Assembly (NCBI GenBank): GCA_002730035.1
Contig: PBYU01000081.1
Coordinates: 1-64,000 of the forward strand
Direction: 5' to 3'
From: Gammaproteobacteria bacterium
GTDB lineage: Bacteria; Pseudomonadota; Gammaproteobacteria; Pseudomonadales; Pseudohongiellaceae
DNA length: 64,000 nt
This document shows positions 35,340 to 43,458 of the stretch, in pieces. The position numbers were made by a program, and so were the translations under genes. How positions within the stretch are numbered: the first letter of the stretch is position 1; each line of letters begins with the position of its first letter. The notes below the pieces were generated by a model. The model was not told where the DNA came from. It did not search any database and was given only the letters and a program-made list of their open reading frames with translations.

Positions 35340-36689
35340 ATGAACAAATCATTCACCCTCAAACTGCTGCTGCCCTGCTGGCTGACCTTGCTTCTGGCCG
35401 CCTGCGGAGAACCCGAACAGTCGACGACTAGCGCCTCGAATCAGGACCTACCTGGAGAAAGCGAAGCGCAGCTCATCGCCAGAGCCACAGCCATGCATGA
35501 GCGGGTCATTACCCTGGACACCCATGCCGATATCAATACGGACAATTTCACGGCAGAGAAGAACTACACCCAGGACCTGGATACCCAGGTTAACCTGCCG
35601 AAGATGCAGGCTGGCGGGCTCGACGTCGCCTGGTTCATAGTCTACACGGGCCAGGGAACACTTGATGCCGACGGTTACGCGGCGGCCTATGCCAATGCCA
35701 TCGACAAGTTCGAGTCAATACATCGGCTGGCGGAAGAGATAGCGCCGGACCAGATTGAGATTGCCTATACGTCCGATGATGTGCGGCGCATTACTAGCAC
35801 GGGCAAAAAAGTTGCGATGATTGGTATCGAGAATGCTTACCCTGTCGGTCTGGACATGAGCAGAATCGAAGACTTTCACGCGCGAGGCGGACGCTACATG
35901 TCGCTCGCCCACAACGGTCATAGTCAGTTCTCGGATTCCAACACCGGTGAGAACAACATGGACTACCTGCACGGCGGACTGAGCGATCGGGGCCGTGACG
36001 CCATAGCCGAGATGAATCGGCTGGGCATCATGATCGATATTTCTCATCCGTCCCGCAATTCAAACATGCAGACATTCGAACTCAGCCGGGCACCGGTAAT
36101 CGCTTCTCACTCCTCGGCGCGCGCCCTTACCAATCACACCCGAAACCTCGACGATGAGATGTTGCTGGCACTGAAGAAAAATGGGGGTGTTGTTCAGACC
36201 GTGGCCTTCAGCAGTTATGTGAGTGAAGCAAGGCGTTCCCATATGCAAGAGGGACGCGCCAGCTTGCAACGCAGCATCGCCGCTGAACTGGAAATCGAAT
36301 TATTGGAACCGACCGCTGTCGCTCAACTGAACGCTACGGACCGCGCTGCTTATGAAGCGCAAATGGTGGACATCAATACGCGGCTGTTCCCCCGCTTGAG
36401 TGCAGAAGTGAATTCAGAGGCACCTGCCGCTACCGTCGCCGACTTTGTCGATCACATCGACTACATAGTCAACTTGATCGGTCTGGAGCATGTTGGCATC
36501 AGTTCCGACTTCGACGGTGGTGGCGGTATCGAGGGCTGGAATGACGCTTCGGAATCATTCAACGTAACCCTGGAACTGGCTCGACGCGGTTACTCCGAGG
36601 CAGAGATTGGCATGCTATGGAGCGGCAATCTACTACGGGTGCTTGATGATGTGCAACGCGTCGCTGCCAACATCCAAGCAGGAAACTAA
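35340..36689 (+). CDS. Membrane dipeptidase, M19 family lipoprotein
   Basis: This is a 449-residue lipoprotein (lipobox LLAAC, C22). It has every metal ligand of the renal dipeptidase family: DTHADIN (His and Asp), IGIENAYPVG (bridging Glu), IDISHPS and IASHSSARAL (two His) and SSDFDGGGG (Asp). M19 enzymes split dipeptides, including Cys-Gly and D-amino-acid dipeptides, with two zinc ions. The ATG at 35340 is preferred over a TTG three codons earlier. It is first in a compact plus-strand run with an MBL-fold protein and a cupin. Together with ggt next door it could recycle glutathione-type peptides in the periplasm. Confidence 0.94.
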   Translation: MNKSFTLKLLLPCWLTLLLAACGEPEQSTTSASNQDLPGESEAQLIARATAMHERVITLDTHADINTDNFTAEKNYTQDLDTQVNLPKMQAGGLDVAWFIVYTGQGTLDADGYAAAYANAIDKFESIHRLAEEIAPDQIEIAYTSDDVRRITSTGKKVAMIGIENAYPVGLDMSRIEDFHARGGRYMSLAHNGHSQFSDSNTGENNMDYLHGGLSDRGRDAIAEMNRLGIMIDISHPSRNSNMQTFELSRAPVIASHSSARALTNHTRNLDDEMLLALKKNGGVVQTVAFSSYVSEARRSHMQEGRASLQRSIAAELEIELLEPTAVAQLNATDRAAYEAQMVDINTRLFPRLSAEVNSEAPAATVADFVDHIDYIVNLIGLEHVGISSDFDGGGGIEGWNDASESFNVTLELARRGYSEAEIGMLWSGNLLRVLDDVQRVAANIQAGN

Positions 36690-36709
36690 ACACAGAACGA
36701 GAACAGAAT

Positions 36710-38056
36710 ATGCTTACTTCAATCCGTATGATCCCATGGCTGTATCGCCTGTTGCCGATGTTGCTCATGACGCCGCTTTTTCTTACAGCACAGGAATCGG
36801 AAAACCTGCAACGACTGCGTGAGCATAGTGACGAATTTCGTAAAGATATCATCGAGGTTACCGATGGCGTTTATCTTGCCATCGGTTATGCACTGGCCAA
36901 TGTCATCATGATCGAAGGAGATGACGGGCTGATAATTGTCGATACGACAGAAAGCGTCGCCGCCGCCACGGAGATCAAAACCGAGTTCGACAAAATCACC
37001 ACCAAATCTGTACGGGCAATCATCTACACGCACTCTCACCCCGATCACGTGGGTGGGGCCTCCGTATTTGCCGGCGCCGACAATCCTGAAGTCTATGCCC
37101 ATGAAAAAGCACACCGTGAGAATCTGCCTAGCACTGTCGGCCGTGGCGGACGCGGCGGTGCTAATCAATTTGGCATGCAGCTGGCTGATAGTGAACGCTT
37201 GAATGCCGGGATCGGACCGAAGTTGGTCTTCGGGCCACAGGGTCAGGGCTACATCGCGCCGACTCAAACTCTCGATGGGGAGCGCATGACATTCGAGGCG
37301 GCCGGAATACGCGTCGAGCTGGTCTATGCGCCGGGAGAAACCGACGACCAGATCTACGTGTGGCTACCGGAGAAGCGAGTATTGATGCCGGGTGATAATT
37401 TCTACAGAGCGTTCCCCAATATTGTCGCCATACGCGGCGTGCCACTGCGCCGCGCCGACCATTGGTATCAGAGCCTGGCCAAGATGATTGCCGAACAACC
37501 CGCCTATCTTGCTCCGAGCCACACCCGCCCTATCATGGGCGCCGCACAAGTTAATACGGCACTGACTGCTTACCATGACGGAATCAAATCGGTGTACGAC
37601 CAGACGATCGCTGGAATGAATCGGGGCCTGCGGCCCGATGAGCTGGTCGAAACCGTTAAGCTGCCACCCGAACTGGCAGAGAACCCCTATTTGTTGGAAT
37701 TTTATGGCACCGTGCCCTGGGCGGTGCGGGCCATTTACGCCTTTCACCTCGGCTGGTTCGACGGTAATGCCACCAACCTGTTCCCCTTGTCCAATGCAGA
37801 TCGGGCCGCACGACTGGTGACGTTGGCAGGAGGCGATTCGAATGTGATCGAAGCAGCACAGGCTGCCCTACAGGAGAATGAGTATCAATGGGCCGCCGAG
37901 TTGGCGGACTACCTACTGACAAACAACCCATCGCAACAGGATGCGCTGCGCATCAAGGCGCTGGCATTGCGCGCCATAGGAGCGCAGCAGATCAGCGCCA
38001 ATGCCCGCAATTGGTATATCACTTCAGCGGTTGCACTGGAGAGAGCAGCGGACTAA
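36710..38056 (+). CDS. Exported MBL-fold hydrolase, alkylsulphatase-like
   Basis: This is a 448-residue protein with a signal peptide (about 1-27). The MBL site is intact: IIYTHSHPDHVGG, then EKRVLMPGDNFYRAFPN and APSHTRPIMG. After residue about 290 comes a helical domain similar to the dimerisation region of BDS1/SdsA1-type alkylsulphatases (GTVPWAVRAIYAFHLGWFDG). Classic SDS hydrolases are about 650 residues and have a third sterol-carrier-like domain, absent here. It starts 20 bases after the dipeptidase stop. The substrate may be a sulphate ester or another anionic ester. Confidence 0.82.
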   Translation: MLTSIRMIPWLYRLLPMLLMTPLFLTAQESENLQRLREHSDEFRKDIIEVTDGVYLAIGYALANVIMIEGDDGLIIVDTTESVAAATEIKTEFDKITTKSVRAIIYTHSHPDHVGGASVFAGADNPEVYAHEKAHRENLPSTVGRGGRGGANQFGMQLADSERLNAGIGPKLVFGPQGQGYIAPTQTLDGERMTFEAAGIRVELVYAPGETDDQIYVWLPEKRVLMPGDNFYRAFPNIVAIRGVPLRRADHWYQSLAKMIAEQPAYLAPSHTRPIMGAAQVNTALTAYHDGIKSVYDQTIAGMNRGLRPDELVETVKLPPELAENPYLLEFYGTVPWAVRAIYAFHLGWFDGNATNLFPLSNADRAARLVTLAGGDSNVIEAAQAALQENEYQWAAELADYLLTNNPSQQDALRIKALALRAIGAQQISANARNWYITSAVALERAAD

Positions 38057-38085
38057 TAAAATTTCAGGAATTTTCAGGAGACAGC

Positions 38086-38637
38086 ATGCAAACAACACTC
38101 AAGTTTCTAATTGGAATAGCCATTCTTAGCTTCGGCTTGTCCTTTGCCGCCGATAATCATGAGGCCGGTGGCTCCACCATCATGACCAAGGAAGAAATAG
38201 CTACCACGCTCGAACAAGGGCTCACCAACCTCGCAAGCGGTCGTACGGTGAGCGACATCGTCATGCGCCACATCAATGTGGGCGAAGAGAACATGGGTGT
38301 GTCGGTGGTGCAGCGCAGCAAGGTGGAACTACGCGAGAACGAATCTGGAATAGCCCATGTCAATCTCGATGAAATTTACTACATCGTTGCCGGCGAAGGC
38401 ACCATGGTCACCGGTGGCGAATTTGTAGACAAACAAACCAGCAACAGCTCGCTGTTGGGGCCGATGGAGCGCGGCGAGATTCGTGGCGGCGTTCTGCAAA
38501 CAGTAAAACCCGGCGACATTGCCATCATTCCCAAGGGCATGCCACATGGCTGGCACGAGATCACCACCGACAACATCAGCTATATTATTTTCAGAGGCGA
38601 TCCAGACAAGGTAATGCAAGTAAAGACCGAACAATAG
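38086..38637 (+). CDS. Exported cupin-domain protein
   Basis: This is a 183-residue protein with a signal peptide (1-21). It carries a single cupin barrel: HVNLDEIYYIVAGEGTMVTGG is motif 1, and PGDIAIIPKGMPHGWHEI is motif 2, with histidines in place to bind one metal. AGGAG lies before the ATG at 38086, and the gene begins 29 bases after the MBL-fold gene, so it is the last gene of the M19-MBL-cupin run. It may be a dioxygenase, isomerase or binding protein; the sequence does not decide. Confidence 0.8.
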   Translation: MQTTLKFLIGIAILSFGLSFAADNHEAGGSTIMTKEEIATTLEQGLTNLASGRTVSDIVMRHINVGEENMGVSVVQRSKVELRENESGIAHVNLDEIYYIVAGEGTMVTGGEFVDKQTSNSSLLGPMERGEIRGGVLQTVKPGDIAIIPKGMPHGWHEITTDNISYIIFRGDPDKVMQVKTEQ

Positions 38638-38663
38638 CCGCTCGAGCGCGTATTCCTTGTCTC

Positions 38664-41468
38664 TTATAAGTCATTCCAGTTTAAGATGGCGTTATACACA
38701 AAGGCATGGTCATGGTGATTCACATGACGATGCATGGGATTCCAGCTGAATAAGACGATATGTCCCTCGTCCAGCGATTTGCTGACGATGGCCGGCTTGC
38801 CGTCGATCACATCGGCACCCTGCACGATACCGCCGGATAACACCAGTGGAGGATCTGGGCTGGAATCTTCATCTTCCCCCTCCTCGGATTTATCCTGTGA
38901 GTCAACCGTTTCATCCTCCGCCTCATCGTCATAAGGCTTCACACCGAACTGCAGGGGTGAATATTCCCGATCGTAATCTGGCACGGAAAAGATCGGTGAG
39001 TTGCCTCTGAATACATGAGTAATTTCATCGTAGCCATAGACCAGTGGTGAGCTGATATCGGTCACCTTGGTGGTCATCAGAGACCCAGGTGTGTTCATGC
39101 CATCGCCGATCTTGTTGATTCCCCTCAAGATACCGGAATCGGAGGCGATCACCCCGGCAGAGCCCAGCGTAACAAGCGTGCCTCCCTCCCGAACAAATCC
39201 TTCGAAAGCGGCCATGCCTTGAAATCCCAACCCTCCTGTGATGTCTTCCGAGCTGAGAATGTGGCCATGACTGGGAGTCTCCGCAGTCGTGGTGTACGGC
39301 AGCGGCGACCATTTGGGATCGATGCCACCGATAATGCTACCCAGACTGGTACCCCCTCCCATGTGCGGCACTAGAATGACGTCGAAATCATCGAGCAGGT
39401 CACCTTCCCTGGCCCGGTCTTTGGAAAAGAACGTGTAGGGAATCTTGGCCTGGTCCAGGCTGTAGCGCACCCAGCCAGCATTCTGCGTCGATGTCCAGGA
39501 CTGGTAGACGCCAAGGCGCGGCAGGTCGAGCTCGTGAGTGGCCACATCCGGCATGGCACCCAGGTTGCGTACAGTCAGGTTGGTGTTTCCTAATACATCC
39601 GCCACTGCGTTACTCCGGGCGTTATCGGAATCTATCAGCAGACTACCGGCCGGATAATCATTTCCTTCGGCGCTAAAGTCTGCCTCGGCAACCTTCACTT
39701 CGATATCACCCAAGGCAAACCGGGCAGGACCGAGTTCGCGCTGCCCGTGATTCGGTATAATCCACACTTCCCTCTCATCCGGCAATGTAGCTGTAGGCAG
39801 GAATTCATCTCCCTCGACGAAAGCTGTGGTCGCATGATCGAGCACAGCTTCATCGCTAATAGGCTCCACTTCAACACCATAGATCAACCCGAAGGTCCAG
39901 GACACATCGTCATAAGGCGGTACTTCGACATCACTGGGAAAGTCCTGTTTCTCGAATAAGGTCTTGGCGAGTGGAGCGTAAGGTTGGTTCAGTTTGACCA
40001 GCAGGTCGCCTTCACTTATCTCGATATCCCCATACTGGCCGTCTGCAGTGACCCGCTGTAGTTCGATAGCATGACGTTGTAGAGCCCCTACCATATAGTT
40101 AGCAGAGTTCGGATCAGATTGGTGCTTGGGTATCAGAAATGCATAGGGCGCTTCTTCGATGCCCTGCTCCAGCGCGTCAACCCCTTTCTGGTAGTAGTTG
40201 GAAAGGAACATCTTGCCGCTCTGGGCGACCATTTCCAACGAGGCGATGACACCGGTCTGCATGTAGTTGGTATTGTTGCGCATGGACCAGGTCAGCTTTT
40301 CTGGAGGCGGTGCCGCTCTATACCACTGCCGGCTCGTTACATCCGCGCCAGCAAACCGTGAATTACTGAGGTCACGTTCCATGGTTTCGGCGCTGCCATT
40401 ACCGAAGGTTTCATAGAATCGCCCCATGCTGTTGTGATTGTTCGTCGCCCATAACATGTATCCCGGGTACCAGCCGGTGTAGTACCCCCAGGTCCAGACA
40501 CCCTCCAGACCAAGGCCGCTAAGCCGGGAAATTTCATAGTTGGCCAGCAGTTGCCACTCACCGATGGTTATTGGGCTGACCCCTTCGTTATAGGGGCCGG
40601 TGCCTCCAGCAACATAGAGCAAAGGCACGGATTCGTGCAGATCCAGACTGACCGTAGGCTTCCATTCATAAACTCCGTTTACATAGTTTTCTGTAATCGG
40701 CTGGCTTATAGAAATGCCATCTCGGTTGTTGTCGTGGTAGGTATAACGCCCCCAGAAGGGAACACTGCGCGGGGGCATGTCGAAATAGTCGGTATTGCCC
40801 TTGATATTACGCTTATACCATTCCACCTGGCGCGTTCTGCCATCGACTTCGAATACCGGAGTGATAAGCGTGAGTACATTGTCCCTAATATTGGCAAACG
40901 GTTCGCGAGTCTCCACTGCCAACCGGTAGGCCAGCTCCATTACCATCTCCGGTGGCCCCAGCTCCGGCGAGTGCAAGCCCGCGGTCATCCAGAAAATGGG
41001 CAGCGCCTGATCGATTATGTTCTCGGCTGCCTGCCTGTCTGTAATGCGAGGATCCGACAGCGCAGCGAGATAAGATTTATAAGTATCGATATTGGCAAGA
41101 TGCTCGGGCTCTGCGATGGCGGCGATCAGCATGTCACGCTGTTCGAAGCTCTGGCCTAACTGAAATATTTCGACTCGATCTGATGCTGCAGCCAATGCCT
41201 CGAAATAACGATAGATGTCATCTACCTGGGTTAACTCGCCCGGTGTACCTATTGTGTACCCCAACACATCCCGGGGACTCGGAACACTCGGATGTTCTGG
41301 CAACGAGTCGACCCAGCGGGTCAGGTAATCCTCATCTGTGGTGGCCGCACGAATCGCGTCAGTAGCGACCTGATCTATAGCAAGCTCACCCAATCTATCC
41401 TGTGAATAGGCAGGAACCATGGCGATCCCGGCAGTAACCAGCAATAACCCAAGTAGATTCTTCTTCAT
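38664..41468 (-). CDS. M14-type zinc metallopeptidase with long C-terminal region, member 1
   Basis: This is a 934-residue exported protein with a signal peptide (1-22). A carboxypeptidase-like domain covers about 65-400: GLHSPELGPPEM gives the HxxE zinc ligands H166 and E169, and SLDLHES near 285 supplies a further histidine. The remaining 500 residues include strands and a Rossmann-like segment (FDVILVPHMGGG, GGTLVTLGSAG) resembling glutamine-amidotransferase-fold tails of large M14 proteins, and an acidic low-complexity insert near 865-890. The start at 41468 follows AAGG. It is related to the product of 43459-46167. Confidence 0.85.
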   Translation of the reverse strand: MKKNLLGLLLVTAGIAMVPAYSQDRLGELAIDQVATDAIRAATTDEDYLTRWVDSLPEHPSVPSPRDVLGYTIGTPGELTQVDDIYRYFEALAAASDRVEIFQLGQSFEQRDMLIAAIAEPEHLANIDTYKSYLAALSDPRITDRQAAENIIDQALPIFWMTAGLHSPELGPPEMVMELAYRLAVETREPFANIRDNVLTLITPVFEVDGRTRQVEWYKRNIKGNTDYFDMPPRSVPFWGRYTYHDNNRDGISISQPITENYVNGVYEWKPTVSLDLHESVPLLYVAGGTGPYNEGVSPITIGEWQLLANYEISRLSGLGLEGVWTWGYYTGWYPGYMLWATNNHNSMGRFYETFGNGSAETMERDLSNSRFAGADVTSRQWYRAAPPPEKLTWSMRNNTNYMQTGVIASLEMVAQSGKMFLSNYYQKGVDALEQGIEEAPYAFLIPKHQSDPNSANYMVGALQRHAIELQRVTADGQYGDIEISEGDLLVKLNQPYAPLAKTLFEKQDFPSDVEVPPYDDVSWTFGLIYGVEVEPISDEAVLDHATTAFVEGDEFLPTATLPDEREVWIIPNHGQRELGPARFALGDIEVKVAEADFSAEGNDYPAGSLLIDSDNARSNAVADVLGNTNLTVRNLGAMPDVATHELDLPRLGVYQSWTSTQNAGWVRYSLDQAKIPYTFFSKDRAREGDLLDDFDVILVPHMGGGTSLGSIIGGIDPKWSPLPYTTTAETPSHGHILSSEDITGGLGFQGMAAFEGFVREGGTLVTLGSAGVIASDSGILRGINKIGDGMNTPGSLMTTKVTDISSPLVYGYDEITHVFRGNSPIFSVPDYDREYSPLQFGVKPYDDEAEDETVDSQDKSEEGEDEDSSPDPPLVLSGGIVQGADVIDGKPAIVSKSLDEGHIVLFSWNPMHRHVNHHDHAFVYNAILNWNDL

Positions 41469-41729
41469 TATCTGTACCTTACTTAAGCCGCCGTAGTGTC
41501 AGCGGCTCCCTTTGAAATGCCAGGCGTGCCGAGAATCCTTGCCGCCCGCTGAATTGAAGCTACATTTTAAGCACATTTGTGAAACACATCACAGATGCAC
41601 GACCCGGAAAAAGCCTCCCTGCGATGTCATTCACAGCAATATCTCCCAATAGAAGTAGCATGAGCGGAAGGATTCAAGCTGTTAGCCATGATATCTTATT
41701 GGGAATCATTCAGGACAGAAGATACCAAA

Positions 41730-42755
41730 GTGAAAAAATCATTATCTAAACTGGCGCAAACATTCTCTTCCCACCTATTTGTTTACGTGATGGCCTGCGC
41801 GCTCACGCTTGCGTCAACCCAGAGTTTTGCTCAAGAGGATTCCCCCGAAAGTATCGAGGCTGGCAGAGTCATTTTTGCTAACGGCAATGTGGTTGCGGTA
41901 GGCACTGCCGGAAACACCAGAGAGTTAAGCCGGCGTTCACCGGTCTTCGTGGGCGACACAATATTTACTGGCATAGAGTCCTCCGCGCAGATTCGCATGG
42001 CAGGCGCCGCCTTGATTGCGCTCAAGGAACTCACCGAATTTTCCATCGTTGCCTATCAATACGATGAGAATCCTGAGACGGATATCTCCGCTATCGAATT
42101 ACTACAGGGCGGTTTTCGAACTATTACCAGCGCAATAGGTGAACAGAACAGATCGTCTTATAGTGCCAGGATCAGGGAGCTCGCTTCATTCGGTATCCGC
42201 GGCACTGATTATGAAGTCGTGATAACGCTCGACGGCGAGATCATCTCCGGTATGTATGACGGCGGTACGACGTTCTCCAACGACATAGGTGCGCTGGATC
42301 TTGGTTTAGGTGCCGATTTCGATTTTGGTATCGTGCGAAACGCCACCACTCCACCAGAAGGCTTGTTAGTACAACCCGGTGAACTCGGCATCGTTTTGCA
42401 GTCAATAGTCAGTAATGATACTGACGATGATCGGGATGATGATGGAACTGATCCGGATGGGGCTACTGGTGATGAAGACAGCGACGATGACGGTGATGAT
42501 AGTGCCGATCGCAATGCGAGCATAGCTGACAACTCTCAAGACGATAGCGATACAGAACGCCAGGACAATGCAGATGACAGTAGCAACGACGACGATTCGA
42601 ACGGCATTTTAGCCTCGGCACGGCCTGAGCAACCCGATGTTGATAATGACTCAAGCGCAACAACGGACGGTGCAGATTCAAACGATACTCGAAATTTGGC
42701 CCTGAGCTTCGCGGGAAACAGCAATGATTCGCTGCTGGATTCCGGCTCGAGTTGA
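41730..42755 (+). CDS. FecR-domain protein, cut by an in-frame stop
   Basis: This is a 341-residue product if started at GTG 41730 (15 codons more if ATG 41688 is used); the GTG opens a good signal peptide. Residues about 55-170 form a FecR domain (GNTRELSRRSPVFVGDTIFT, AQIRMAGAALIALKE, SFGIRGTDYEV). From about 235 the chain becomes Asp/Ser-rich with DDDGTDPDG-like, possibly calcium-binding repeats. TGA at 42753-42755 interrupts this tail, but the same frame continues open for 205 codons with the same composition. FecR domains here are probably cell-surface or periplasmic sensors or scaffolds. Confidence 0.75.
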   Translation: MKKSLSKLAQTFSSHLFVYVMACALTLASTQSFAQEDSPESIEAGRVIFANGNVVAVGTAGNTRELSRRSPVFVGDTIFTGIESSAQIRMAGAALIALKELTEFSIVAYQYDENPETDISAIELLQGGFRTITSAIGEQNRSSYSARIRELASFGIRGTDYEVVITLDGEIISGMYDGGTTFSNDIGALDLGLGADFDFGIVRNATTPPEGLLVQPGELGIVLQSIVSNDTDDDRDDDGTDPDGATGDEDSDDDGDDSADRNASIADNSQDDSDTERQDNADDSSNDDDSNGILASARPEQPDVDNDSSATTDGADSNDTRNLALSFAGNSNDSLLDSGSS

Positions 42756-43373
42756 GATTCCGATACGGATGTGACCACGGGGCTGAACCTTGCTCCACCC
42801 TCCGGCCAGCTGGTCGCGGATACACCCTCTACAACCCTTTCCAACGAGTTAGTACGCACCGAGCAGGATGTCGACACATCGGCTCTGTCAATAAACCCAA
42901 ACGAGACTCGCGGTGATGGATCAATCTCCTGCGCGAGCGGCTCACTGGTTTGTCCCGAGATCAAAGATGGACAGCTGGCCGACACGCGTAGCAATACTGA
43001 GGACGCGAACTCCGCCGACAGTGATGGCGGAGATAATACCAACAGCGTTGCAAATACTGACAGTGATTCCACCGACACAAACGATGACAATTCCGGCAGC
43101 GTCGACAATGACAGAACTGATACAAATGATGATAGTACCAGCGATGACACGAATACGATTGCTTCAAGCGATGATGATTCAACAGTGGATAACACCGATA
43201 CAGATACTGGTTCTGTAGATGATACGGACTCGACAGCCACTGACCCAACAGATGGCAGCCTCGGTGGAGCATTTACTGGAAACCAGGGTGAAGCATTCCT
43301 GGGTGGTTTCGAATTAATCGATTCACTCGATCAATTCAATACTGTGGATGGTCTGTTCACAATAGAACGATAA
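42756..43373 (+). pseudogene. In-frame continuation of the FecR-domain protein after TGA
   Basis: Directly after the TGA the frame reads DSDTDVTTGLNLAPPSG and continues for 205 codons with Asp/Thr/Asn-rich repeats (TDTNDDN, DDSTVDNTDTDTGS), ending in a distinct globular-looking tail FLGGFELIDSLDQFNTVDG. There is no ribosome binding site or credible start of its own; a GTG at 42771 exists. The simplest reading is one gene split by a nonsense mutation or sequencing error. Stop-codon readthrough is the alternative. A terminator follows the final TAA. Confidence 0.7.
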
Positions 43374-43387
43374 GCTTTCTCTGCAAA

Positions 43388-43413
43388 AAAGCAGGGACTT
43401 CCGTCCCTGCTTT
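43388..43413. terminator. Bidirectional terminator after the FecR-domain gene
   Basis: AAAGCAGGGAC and GTCCCTGCTTT pair over 11 bp around TTCC, 15 bases past the FecR frame's final stop and shortly after the end of the convergent M14-type gene. The A-run on its left serves the minus strand better. Confidence 0.85.
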
Positions 43414-43458
43414 GCTCACCTGCATTTTACTCACAACTCGCCTAATTCAAGCATGTTG

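Noticed and set aside
36710-38056. Full SDS-hydrolysing alkylsulphatase
   Set aside because: The C-terminal sterol-carrier-like domain is missing and the protein is about 200 residues short, so only an alkylsulphatase-like call is made.
42960-43230. Repetitive Asp-rich coding sequence considered as a CRISPR or tandem repeat array
   Set aside because: The units are irregular and coding; no constant repeat with unique spacers exists anywhere in the window.
42209-43272. Several Ser-, Leu- or Tyr/His-rich frames antisense to the FecR-domain gene
   Set aside because: They are the complement of Asp/Ser repeat codons, not independent genes.
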